Virus record (IMG/VR): IMGVR_UViG_3300030451_000692 | Location: 1-30,030 of that record | Length of the DNA: 30,030 nt | Strand: one strand, 5' to 3' | Origin: a virus | Translations under genes and position numbers: made by a program | The notes under the pieces: model-generated | Databases searched by the model: none | Told to the model about the DNA's origin: nothing | Seen by the model: only the letters and a program-made list of their open reading frames with translations | Shown: positions 16,869-22,603 of the stretch, in pieces | Position numbering within the stretch: position 1 is the first letter of the stretch | Layout of the letters: each line of letters opens with the position of its first letter

Positions 16869-17314
16869 ATTGTCATATCGTTAGGTATAAGCACATCAAA
16901 TGTTGCTGCCCATCCTGCTAGTTTGTTTTCAAATCTATCTACAAAAGGTTCACAAGTAACCTCACCCTCTACTTGGTATTTGTCGGTGTATAAGTCACCA
17001 CGTTGTAGTAAAGCTAATAACCTGTTTTGTATTGCTAGTTGTGTATTTAGTACGTCTTGTTCGTTGTCATTTCCTACAAAATCGTCAGCTTCTTTTTTGC
17101 TTTCGTCTACAATGTCCATTGACAATACACTAATATTAAACCTTAACGTTTTTGTACCAACAGCTACATTGTTTACTATGATATGCGATAAAGGAAATAT
17201 AGTTTGTTTGTTTAGGTCTATATCGTCTAGGCTACCATACGTTACAGTATTTACAAATGGTTCTGCTTGTAGCGTGTCTTTTATTTTGTCTGTTAAATCG
17301 TAAAAGCCTGTCAT
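16862..17314 (-). CDS. Putative tail terminator / completion protein
   Basis: 150 residues. The N-terminal helix FYDLTDKIKDTLQAEPFVNT precedes the strands FPLSHIIVNNVAVGTKTLRF and NISVLSMDIVDESK. The C-terminal strand ENKLAGWAATFDVLIPNDM has the helix-then-sandwich outline of tail terminator (gpU/Ne1-like) proteins. ATG overlaps the stop of the transframe chaperone product as ATGA, so it is coupled to the frameshifted, not the unshifted, product. Confidence 0.65.
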   Translation of the reverse strand: MTGFYDLTDKIKDTLQAEPFVNTVTYGSLDDIDLNKQTIFPLSHIIVNNVAVGTKTLRFNISVLSMDIVDESKKEADDFVGNDNEQDVLNTQLAIQNRLLALLQRGDLYTDKYQVEGEVTCEPFVDRFENKLAGWAATFDVLIPNDMTIC

Positions 17315-18053
17315 CTTCTTTTTATTTGTTGCTTTTCTAGTTCTATCTTTTCTTTCTCAAATGCTAAATGCAATAAACAAGTGTGAAAGTTTAATTTTGT
17401 TATATCGTCATATTTTGTAACATCCCCTTTAGCGATGCCATAGATGCTTTGATACCAACCCCATTTTCTGCTAAAGTTTGACGTTGCTCCATAGTCATTT
17501 TGTTCGGTAGTTCCTTGCTCAAATAATTCAGGGTAGTTTGTAGCAACTCTTTGTTTAAATGATAAAAAAAAACCATTGAACTCATTACAACATCAAGTGG
17601 CATCTTCTTCATAACATCTGCTGCATCTAATCCTTTGTATTCCTCTATTTGATATTTATCTTTTTGCTTTAGCTTTACAGGTCTGTATAAAACAGCCATT
17701 GCTTTGTGCATTGTTTGCCAACTACTAAAGTTCTCATCTAAGTCTATATACTCACCTAAACTCATATCGTCTAATACAGGTATAAAACCGTATTCTACAC
17801 CTTGTAGTGTAAACGTTGGTATTAGTTCTTCTTTTGTTGCAAATAAACCGTTAAGGTCATTTAAAATACTTTTAACGTAGTTGTATCTTATTTTTGCTAC
17901 ATCTCTTAAATTAAGGTTGCAAAATATCTCAACCATTTTGTGCATCAGGAAATTTGTATCCTGATTCTCTTCTGTATTTATCTTTTCAAACCTTTGATAT
18001 TGTTCTAAAGTTATTTCAGATAAATCCGTTGGTACTAGTATATCAACTTTCAT
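17311..18053 (-). CDS. Tail assembly chaperone, long product by programmed -1 frameshift (GT-like, 247 aa)
   Basis: Residues 1-163 are read in the first frame. A -1 shift at the T9 run (17564..17572) then adds 84 residues, starting LSFKQRVATNYPELFEQG and including FSRKWGWYQSIYGIAKGDV and ITKLNFHTCLLHLAFEKEK. It ends at TGA 17313..17311. The -1 frame has no stop from the T9 run to that TGA. It ends by overlapping the next gene's ATG, and its WGWY...IY.(L/I)A composition is protein-like, unlike a shadow frame. This is the G/GT arrangement of lambda-like tail chaperones. Frame arithmetic checks: 18054-17313 = 741, a multiple of 3. Confidence 0.75.
17400..18053 (-). CDS. Tail assembly chaperone, short product (G-like, 217 aa)
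   Basis: 217 residues, acidic N-terminal half, helical (LVPTDLSEITLEQYQRFEKI, MHKMVEIFCNLNLRDVAKIR, FTLQGVEYGFIPVLDDMSLG). The unshifted C-terminus is LSKELPNKMTMEQRQTLAEN through KASMASLKGMLQN. Chaperones of this kind coat the tape measure and recruit tube protein during tail assembly. Two coding frames overlap from 17400 to 17564, with the alternative -1 product listed separately. The gene is preceded by a terminator and a promoter-like element, and its start is 6 nt past a TTATTGT box. Confidence 0.8.
   Translation of the reverse strand: MKVDILVPTDLSEITLEQYQRFEKINTEENQDTNFLMHKMVEIFCNLNLRDVAKIRYNYVKSILNDLNGLFATKEELIPTFTLQGVEYGFIPVLDDMSLGEYIDLDENFSSWQTMHKAMAVLYRPVKLKQKDKYQIEEYKGLDAADVMKKMPLDVVMSSMVFFYHLNKELLQTTLNYLSKELPNKMTMEQRQTLAENGVGIKASMASLKGMLQNMTI
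17564..17572 (-). promoter_or_regulatory. Slippery run T9 for -1 ribosomal frameshifting
   Basis: On the minus strand nine T in a row in the codons GTT TTT TTT TAT. A U-UUU-UUU heptamer is a classical -1 slippery sequence because both tRNAs re-pair perfectly. The zero frame continues 54 codons to a stop and the -1 frame continues 84. Confidence 0.65.
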
Positions 18054-18059
18054 ATAATA

Positions 18060-18084
18060 ACAATAATTTTAATTAAAATATGTA
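18060..18084 (-). promoter_or_regulatory. Promoter-like element upstream of the tail chaperone (weak upstream box)
   Basis: TTATTGT (18066..18060) 6 nt before the ATG at 18053. The upstream box at the right spacing reads TACATAT and matches the AACAAAA consensus in only 4 of 7. The 20 nt ending at the ATG match the site at 2622 in 19 positions. It lies directly behind a terminator. Confidence 0.5.
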
Positions 18085-18086
18085 TA

Positions 18087-18110
18087 AAACAAAAGAGGGG
18101 CATAGCCCCC
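18087..18110 (-). terminator. Intrinsic terminator upstream of the tail module
   Basis: Minus strand GGGGC-TAT-GCCCC then TCTTTTG and a further T run. Short GC stem with 3-nt loop and a broken U tract. It lies between the 80-aa gene and the chaperone gene, separating the terminase block from the tail block. Confidence 0.75.
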
Positions 18111-18147
18111 CTTGTCAAAAAAAACAAAACTTAATATGAAAAAATTC

Positions 18148-18390
18148 CTACTTATAAGAACCGTAGTAGGCACGGTATAGTTCTTCTATTTTATCTTCTA
18201 ACTCTTTACTATTTTGTTTGTACTCTAATTTACCATATTTTTTCTTACCATCCAAATTGACAATTAGTCTTACTGGTGGTGGAGTTTTGCTATAACCTCT
18301 TTTAGTTGGTTTCTGTACAACAAATATCTTATTGTGCCAACACCACGCTTGTATCTCGTGTAGAGGTATGTTTTCGTAAGCATCAAGCAT
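18148..18390 (-). CDS. Conserved-looking hypothetical protein (80 aa)
   Basis: 80 residues, basic. Contains NIPLHEIQAWCWHNKIFVVQ and a proline/Lys segment (KTPPPVRLIVNLDGKKKYGK), then a C-terminal helix ending YRAYYGSYK. The first half could be a small winged-helix or nucleic-acid-binding fold, but that is a guess. The start overlaps the upstream membrane gene by 8 nt. The gene ends before a terminator. Confidence 0.65.
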   Translation of the reverse strand: MLDAYENIPLHEIQAWCWHNKIFVVQKPTKRGYSKTPPPVRLIVNLDGKKKYGKLEYKQNSKELEDKIEELYRAYYGSYK

Positions 18391-18550
18391 ACCAAATAGC
18401 TAACATTAGCCACATCATTACATACATCATAAAATAAGATGTAGCTACTAATAATGCAGCACCTAATATAGTGTTTATTACTCTCTTTCTATTCTGTTTT
18501 GCTGTAATTCGTTTTACTAGCTTGTATTCAAATGTATCTTGTATTCTCAT
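18383..18550 (-). CDS. Small membrane protein (55 aa)
   Basis: ATG at 18550; 55 residues. A basic N-terminal helix (FEYKLVKRITAKQNRKRV) precedes one long or two short hydrophobic segments (INTILGAALLVATSYFMMYV, then MMWLMLAIWYA). Predicted N-in, one or two transmembrane helices. It overlaps the next gene by 8 nt, supporting expression. Role unknown. Confidence 0.6.
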   Translation of the reverse strand: MRIQDTFEYKLVKRITAKQNRKRVINTILGAALLVATSYFMMYVMMWLMLAIWYA

Positions 18551-18562
18551 AATATTATATTT

Positions 18563-18583
18563 AAAAGGGGCATTACTGCCCCC
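18563..18583 (-). terminator. Probable intrinsic terminator after the 72-aa gene
   Basis: Minus strand GGGGCA-GTAA-TGCCCC followed by TTTT. The stem is good (6 bp) but the U tract is short. It lies about 7 nt after the stop at 18591, and 13 nt before the next ATG. Confidence 0.65.
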
Positions 18584-18590
18584 TGTTTTT

Positions 18591-18809
18591 TTAAAATATA
18601 TTTTCCCAACGGTTTTGCATTTCTAATTGTTGTTCCTTTTGTCTTTCAAGAAATTCTGGTAAAGAAAAATCGCCATTGATTACTGACATCGATGTAGGTC
18701 TTTTACCTACTATATCTCTTATTTCCCATCTAGCTTCGTGTATGTCCGAAGAAAATGTTTCAATTACTAAGGGTTGTGTCCCTGCGCCAAAGTGTACTAA
18801 AAGTCTCAT
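18591..18809 (-). CDS. Hypothetical protein (72 aa) behind a duplicated leader
   Basis: 72 residues: MRLLVHFGAGTQPLVIETFS, then SDIHEARWEIRDIVGKRPTS and a Gln-rich C-terminal helix. No family recognised. The gene is preceded by a leader almost identical to that of 22385..22603 and followed by a terminator, so it appears to be an independent transcription unit placed between terminase and tail genes. Confidence 0.65.
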   Translation of the reverse strand: MRLLVHFGAGTQPLVIETFSSDIHEARWEIRDIVGKRPTSMSVINGDFSLPEFLERQKEQQLEMQNRWENIF

Positions 18810-18860
18810 ATTGTTTGTTTTTAATTATAGTGCTAATATATAAACATTTTATTAACTAAA
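18807..18860 (-). promoter_or_regulatory. Duplicated leader/promoter region, copy 2 (ahead of 18809)
   Basis: Shares an exact 18-bp block (plus strand AAACATTTTATTAACTAA, 18842..18859) with 22639..22656, and nearly the whole path to the ATG (CTAATATA, then an AATTATA-like stretch and AACAAACAAT before ATG). On the minus strand TATATTAG resembles the Bacteroidota -7 box TAnnTTTG. No coding potential seen. Confidence 0.6.
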
Positions 18861-18880
18861 AAACTTTTTTACTATTTTTT

Positions 18881-20050
18881 TTAATAAATATGATATTGTC
18901 CTTTATTTGGGTTTTCTAGTTGGTCAGTTAGAACGTATCGAGCAGCATCAATACAATCTGGATGTTCCCCTGATGGTTTTTGTAACGTATTACCTTCTTT
19001 GTCCTTTGCCCATATATAACCTTGTAGTTCACGTTTTAGGTTTCTACTCCTGCTTGTTACATATATCTCATTTTGGTTTATTAGGTTTATACCATATACT
19101 ACGCTATCCCTTCCCTTGCTTACAGGATACACGCTGTGACCATATTGTACAAGTTCAGCTATTGACTTAGGTTCTGCTGAATCTGCTATAATGTTTTCTG
19201 TAATGTTGTTGCTTTGTAGGTATCTACTTATGTCACGGTTTAACATACCTTTCTTATATAGTACCTCATCGTATATATAAGCATCGTTCCATTTGTATAG
19301 TGCTAAAAGTGTTGTGGGGTCTACACTATAACCAAAGTCCATACCGTAGGATAATAACCTTGCTTCTTGTGGTATTGTATCTATTTCTTTCCAGTCAGGT
19401 ATGCAAACACCTTCTAAGCTACCTATCTCACCTAGCCCATATACTCGCCACCAGTTAGCCCAGTATGTTGAGGTTTTTGCTTTGTATTTTGCTTTCTCTA
19501 TCTCGTGTACTATTGTTTGCGGTAGTGCATCGTTATCTTTATAAGTAAGTGTAATAAAGTTTGTGTCAGGTTTACCTATTAGTTCTTTATCTACCCAAAA
19601 CAAAGATGATGGGTTGTAGTCTAACCATATATTACCTGATGTTCTTACTACGAGTTGTTGGTAGGCATCAAAAGGTATATTGTTACACTCATTAATATAA
19701 AGGTCGGTACGCCTAGCACCACGAAGTTTATCAGGCATATCAGTTGAAAAAAACTCAATATAGCTTCCATTTGTAAATGTGTATTTTAAAGTGCTTTTAT
19801 TGTATTGTGTATCCTTATACCTATTAAGACCTTTTAAGATGCCTAAGAAGTCTTTTAAAGCACCTCTACGAAGGTGTGGTATTGATTCACTTACTACGCT
19901 TATTTCTTTTCCTGCGTTTCTTATAGCATAGTCGATAAGTATAAGTAATATGCAAACGGTCTTACCTGCACTCGTGCCACCTCTTACTATTTTGACACGA
20001 TTGCCTAGTTCTCTAAGTTTACTAAGTGCTATTGTTTTTTTGACCTGCAT
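18881..20050 (-). CDS. terL: Terminase large subunit
   Basis: 389 residues; DNA-packaging ATPase and nuclease of the Terminase_3 type. Walker A is at 24-31 (GGTSAGKT). The Walker B-like LYINECNN at 117-124 has Glu121 as the likely catalytic carboxylate. The C-terminal RNase-H-like nuclease has acidic residues at Asp238 (YGMDFGYSVDPTT), Asp290 (IIADSAEPKS) and Asp365/Asp368 (EHPDCIDAARY). All key motifs are intact. At 389 aa it is short compared with about 420-450 in many relatives, mainly by a compact N-terminus. Thirty nt downstream of the small-subunit-like gene. Confidence 0.93.
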   Translation of the reverse strand: MQVKKTIALSKLRELGNRVKIVRGGTSAGKTVCILLILIDYAIRNAGKEISVVSESIPHLRRGALKDFLGILKGLNRYKDTQYNKSTLKYTFTNGSYIEFFSTDMPDKLRGARRTDLYINECNNIPFDAYQQLVVRTSGNIWLDYNPSSLFWVDKELIGKPDTNFITLTYKDNDALPQTIVHEIEKAKYKAKTSTYWANWWRVYGLGEIGSLEGVCIPDWKEIDTIPQEARLLSYGMDFGYSVDPTTLLALYKWNDAYIYDEVLYKKGMLNRDISRYLQSNNITENIIADSAEPKSIAELVQYGHSVYPVSKGRDSVVYGINLINQNEIYVTSRSRNLKRELQGYIWAKDKEGNTLQKPSGEHPDCIDAARYVLTDQLENPNKGQYHIY

Positions 20051-20080
20051 ACGTTTTGCAGAACAGGGTTTAGGTTATCC

Positions 20081-20326
20081 CTAGTCTACAAATAATGGTA
20101 TGTCCTCGTTTATAGTAATGTCTTTTGTTTCACGAGGTTTACCTAGATAATAGTTTAAGTACAGTTGTATCCATTTTAGTTCTCCTGATTCAACTCCCTT
20201 TTTTAGTGCATCAAGTGCTGCATCTTCTAACGGTGATAAACGTTCTACTAGTTTTATTTCTTCACTCTTAGGTTTTCTTCCACCTTTATTTCCTATTGTA
20301 CCTCTGTTATTTTTTCTACCATCCAT
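20081..20326 (-). CDS. Terminase small subunit-like protein
   Basis: 81 residues. The N-terminal Gly/Lys/Arg segment (GRKNNRGTIGNKGGRKPKS) is typical of small terminase-like proteins just before terL. A helical body follows (LVERLSPLEDAALDALKKGV, ELKWIQLYLNYYLGKPRETK) and an acidic tail. Shorter than classical TerS (usually 130-180), so possibly a minimal form. Overlaps the preceding T5orf172 gene by 11 nt; that protein starts with a related Gly/Lys/Arg motif. Confidence 0.65.
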   Translation of the reverse strand: MDGRKNNRGTIGNKGGRKPKSEEIKLVERLSPLEDAALDALKKGVESGELKWIQLYLNYYLGKPRETKDITINEDIPLFVD

Positions 20327-20756
20327 TAGTTGTACTGTATAAATATTCCATAGCTAATAAAACTTCCTCTTCAGTTAAATCAAACCATTCTCCATCTATA
20401 TTTTTATTTTCAAATCTATTGTGTAGATATGATTCAAGTTCAAAAGAATTACTGGATTCAATAACACATAAAGTTTTAATATTAGGATTATGTGTTTTAT
20501 AATTTTTTATTCTTTTATTAAAATTAGTAGTGTAACCTATTTTGTAGGAATTTTCTCCTTTCAATATATAAATATATTCTTGTATATCTTTATATTTTAT
20601 AACTAGTTGTTCAACTGCTTTTTGCTTTATTGCCTCGTTTTTAAGAATCTCTTCTACAAAATCTTGACAATACTTCTGTATATCATAAGTTATTCCAATT
20701 CCTCTTTTTCTTCCTGCACCCTTTCTTGCTCCTCCGTTAAACTTACGTTTGTCCAT
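20316..20756 (-). CDS. GGARKGAGRK-motif protein fused to a T5orf172 / GIY-YIG-like domain
   Basis: 146 residues. Residues 1-20 (MDKRKFNGGARKGAGRKRGI) form the basic motif found at the N-terminus of many small-terminase-like proteins. Residues 60-133 form a T5orf172/MUG113-type GIY-YIG-like domain: YIYILKG (61-67), YKIGYTTN (71-78), Arg82, Glu107 in ELESYLHNRF and EWFDL (123-127). GIY-YIG domains are nucleases of homing and restriction systems; here the candidate Tyr, Arg, His and Glu positions are present. It lies between the DnaA-like gene and terS/terL. It may be a terminase partner, or a nuclease domain captured by a duplicated small-terminase gene. Activity untested. Confidence 0.7.
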   Translation of the reverse strand: MDKRKFNGGARKGAGRKRGIGITYDIQKYCQDFVEEILKNEAIKQKAVEQLVIKYKDIQEYIYILKGENSYKIGYTTNFNKRIKNYKTHNPNIKTLCVIESSNSFELESYLHNRFENKNIDGEWFDLTEEEVLLAMEYLYSTTNGW

Positions 20757-20758
20757 AA

Positions 20759-20785
20759 TCAGTTAAATTCAGTTATCTGATTCAT
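20759..20785 (-). other. Tiny leader ORF (8 codons) after a promoter-like element
   Basis: ATG at 20785 four nt after TTATTGT, reading MNQITEFN then TGA, two nt before the ATG of 20756. It occupies the position of the start codon at the other five element sites. Could be a leader peptide coupling translation into the next gene, or chance. Confidence 0.25.
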
Positions 20786-20789
20786 ATAT

Positions 20790-20814
20790 ACAATAAAATT
20801 TACAGTAAGTTGTT
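20790..20814 (-). promoter_or_regulatory. Bipartite promoter-like element upstream of the terminase block
   Basis: Minus strand AACAACT (20814..20808), 11 nt, TTATTGT (20796..20790). It overlaps the end of the DnaA-like gene. The annotated gene start is 34 nt further down, unlike the other sites, which argues for a promoter rather than a ribosome-binding signal. Confidence 0.5.
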
Positions 20815-21204
20815 AATTAGCTGTTTTCTTAATTGTATGTTTTCTCGTTGCAAATCTCTTGCCTTAATAAGTGTTTGTGCATACTTGTCACGATAATAAA
20901 GCATAGGGTTATTATACTTTTCTCCAGTAGTTCTTCTAATGTTTTTATCTATGTCTAGGTATATCTTGTAGTATTCGCTTTCGTATCTTGTTATTATATC
21001 GTCAAATATTTTTATACCGTGTATTACACTAGCGTGATGTCTACCTACTACTGCACCTATTTTAAGTAGCGTGTACCTAGTGTGTTGTCTAGCCAGTTTA
21101 AAATATACTGCCCTTGCATATACTAGGTGTCTATCTCTACTTTCTTTATCAATCTTTTGGTTTGTTATTGTCTCTACTGTTGTTTTTATTGTCTCTAAGT
21201 TCAT
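20800..21204 (-). CDS. Free-standing DnaA domain-IV-like DNA-binding protein
   Basis: 134 residues. Residues about 20-75 match the C-terminal DnaA box-binding domain: SRDRHLVYARAVYFKLARQH, TRYTLLKIGAVVGRHHASVI, HGIKIFDD. RHHASVIHG at 55-63 corresponds to the DnaA signature helix (R-DH-(S/A)T-V-hA). No AAA+ module is present. The C-terminal 60 residues are helical and basic. It may bind the phage origin or recruit or compete with host DnaA. The location among replication genes supports a role in initiation. Overlaps the upstream gene by 56 nt. Confidence 0.78.
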   Translation of the reverse strand: MNLETIKTTVETITNQKIDKESRDRHLVYARAVYFKLARQHTRYTLLKIGAVVGRHHASVIHGIKIFDDIITRYESEYYKIYLDIDKNIRRTTGEKYNNPMLYYRDKYAQTLIKARDLQRENIQLRKQLINNLL

Positions 21205-21397
21205 ATAATCGTTTGTTTATTGAATCTATTGTATCGTGTCTTACTTCGTCTATTGCTTTTAGTATTCCTGCACAGGCTTCATAGTCCTCTACCTCCTGAT
21301 AGTATTTAATTGCTGCTTCTAGTTCTCTTATAGATGAACCGTGTGCTAAGTCAGCTAAGGCAAGGTAATAAAATTCCTGTACAATATCTTTATTCAT
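21149..21397 (-). CDS. Hypothetical helical protein (82 aa)
   Basis: 82 residues: MNKDIVQEFYYLALADLAHG then SIRELEAAIKYYQEVEDYEA, a TPR-like helical pair, and a low-complexity Asn/Lys/Asp tail (RDNKNNSRDNNKPKD). I recall similar small helical proteins in Bacteroidota phages without known function. The 3' end overlaps the DnaA-like gene by 56 nt, and the low-complexity tail lies within that overlap. Confidence 0.6.
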   Translation of the reverse strand: MNKDIVQEFYYLALADLAHGSSIRELEAAIKYYQEVEDYEACAGILKAIDEVRHDTIDSINKRLYELRDNKNNSRDNNKPKD

Positions 21398-21401
21398 CTA
21401 A

Positions 21402-21415
21402 TAGTGTAATCATAA
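21402..21415. repeat. 14-bp direct repeat, copy 1 (at the 3' end of the exonuclease gene)
   Basis: Plus strand TAGTGTAATCATAA, repeated at 22166..22179. The copies bracket the exonuclease ORF: one covers its start codon region, the other its stop. Each contains the minus-strand ATGATTACACTA. Confidence 0.6.
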
Positions 21416-22177
21416 TATCCCCCTCATTACATATTGGTCTATATCGTTGTCTTGTTCAAAGAAGTATTTATAGTTGTCTACTGCTTGATGAAATTTGTTT
21501 TCACCTCTTGCTATAAACTCTTTACTTGTTTCAAATATTCCTATATCTGTACTTGCCTTGTCTACCACTAAGAACTTAAAGTCCTCTGCACCAAACATAC
21601 GCTTGTACATATAGGCTTGTAAATCGTATCCGTATTTATCACAACTGTACTTGAAACTATTTAGGTCAGCAGATGTTTTAAGGTCTATTATTGTGTCACC
21701 TTGTATAATATCTGCTTTTGCTCTAAATGGTAAACCTTCTAACATTTCTATTGCAGGTACTTCAAAGTCTGACTTGTTTATTAGTCTTAGTGCTGCTTCG
21801 TTTCTTAGAACTGCATCAGCTATTCTTTCTGCTGCTGACTTTTCTTTTGCTAGAAACACCTCACCATATTCTGCTTTTGCTTCTTTGTACTTATTAGTGT
21901 TCTTTGTAGTAGCATCTACGAAGTGTAGTTTATCTACCTTGTGAGGCTCTAGTATCATCCAATGTACTAACTTACCCTGTGCAAGTGCAGGACTATCTGC
22001 ATTAGGGTCACCGTAGGTAGTTACGTTTCTGTAAGTCTTAGGACTTTTTAATATCATCTTTAGACTGGTACTGCTTAATGCGTTTTTACCTAAGTGTCCA
22101 TAGTAAAAATCATCATTGTACATCTGTACAAGTATTTCTTCTTTACTCCAATGTTCGTTGTTTAGTAGTGTAATCAT
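21410..22177 (-). CDS. RecE-like / PD-(D/E)XK exonuclease
   Basis: 255 residues. Resembles the exonuclease VIII-like PDDEXK family encoded beside phage annealases. Family marks: NALSSTSLKMILKSPKTY (32-49), ALAQGKLVHWMILEP (64-78, His72), FRAKADII (151-158, Asp156), IIDLKTSADL (163-172, Asp165 and Lys167) and the terminal helix YGYDLQAYMYKRMF (182-195, Gln187). These correspond to the metal-binding Asp-X-Lys core and the QxxxY motif. It would resect double-stranded ends to give 3' single strands for the ERF annealase. Flanked exactly by a 14-bp direct repeat. Confidence 0.83.
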   Translation of the reverse strand: MITLLNNEHWSKEEILVQMYNDDFYYGHLGKNALSSTSLKMILKSPKTYRNVTTYGDPNADSPALAQGKLVHWMILEPHKVDKLHFVDATTKNTNKYKEAKAEYGEVFLAKEKSAAERIADAVLRNEAALRLINKSDFEVPAIEMLEGLPFRAKADIIQGDTIIDLKTSADLNSFKYSCDKYGYDLQAYMYKRMFGAEDFKFLVVDKASTDIGIFETSKEFIARGENKFHQAVDNYKYFFEQDNDIDQYVMRGIL

Positions 22178-22179
22178 AA
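22166..22179. repeat. 14-bp direct repeat, copy 2 (at the 5' end of the exonuclease gene)
   Basis: Identical to 21402..21415, 764 bp away. Includes the ATG and the upstream gene's stop. Confidence 0.6.
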
Positions 22180-22341
22180 CTTTGTTTGTTCGTGTTGTGC
22201 TTCTTTTCTAGCAAACCAAACTTCTAAACATTTGGTTCTGTAACCCTGTAAGTGGTTTTGATTCATCCCTGCTTCTAACAGTTCTTTATCAGTCATCTCA
22301 TTGTAATACCAATCGGTATCGTAGTAAATAATGTTTTCCAT
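22174..22341 (-). CDS. Small hypothetical protein (55 aa) coupled to the exonuclease
   Basis: ATG at 22341; 55 residues starting MENIIYYDTDWYYNEMTDKE and containing LLEAGMNQNHLQGYRTKCLE. Acidic to neutral, helical. The stop overlaps the exonuclease start as ATGA. The leader ACAAAACAATT before ATG is like those of 22603 and 18809. It follows a strong terminator, so probably starts a transcript. Function unknown; may regulate the exonuclease. Confidence 0.65.
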   Translation of the reverse strand: MENIIYYDTDWYYNEMTDKELLEAGMNQNHLQGYRTKCLEVWFARKEAQHEQTKL

Positions 22342-22352
22342 AATTGTTTTGT

Positions 22353-22375
22353 AAAAAAGGGGGATTTCTCCCCCT
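22353..22375 (-). terminator. Strong intrinsic terminator
   Basis: Minus strand GGGGGA-GAAA-TCCCCC followed by six T: 6-bp stem closed by a GNRA tetraloop. Located 9 nt after the stop of 22385..22603 and 11 nt before the next ATG. Confidence 0.85.
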
Positions 22376-22384
22376 GTGGTTGTG

Positions 22385-22603
22385 TTACTTAAAAATCCCC
22401 TTACTTTCCGCTAAATCCATAAGGTAATCTGTTTCTGATTTAAAAAAAGAAAATTCAGTCCTAATCGTTCCACAATCTTCTAAGGTTTTTAATGCTGTGC
22501 CTTTCTCATAAGCACCTCTACCTTCTGTAAGTTCTAAAAATCTTTTTTTGCTAATCTTAAACCATTTTGGGTCATCAGCGTAACATTGATAAACATTTTG
22601 CAT
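22385..22603 (-). CDS. Hypothetical protein (72 aa) behind a duplicated leader
   Basis: 72 residues: MQNVYQCYADDPKWFKISKK, RFLELTEGRGAYEKGTALKT, then LEDCGTIRTEFSFFKSE. Compact, with two cysteines and many aromatics; no family recognised. The gene has its own leader (near copy of the one at 18809) and a strong terminator after it, so it is a self-contained unit, which suggests a regulatory or host-takeover protein rather than a structural one (inference). Confidence 0.65.
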   Translation of the reverse strand: MQNVYQCYADDPKWFKISKKRFLELTEGRGAYEKGTALKTLEDCGTIRTEFSFFKSETDYLMDLAESKGIFK

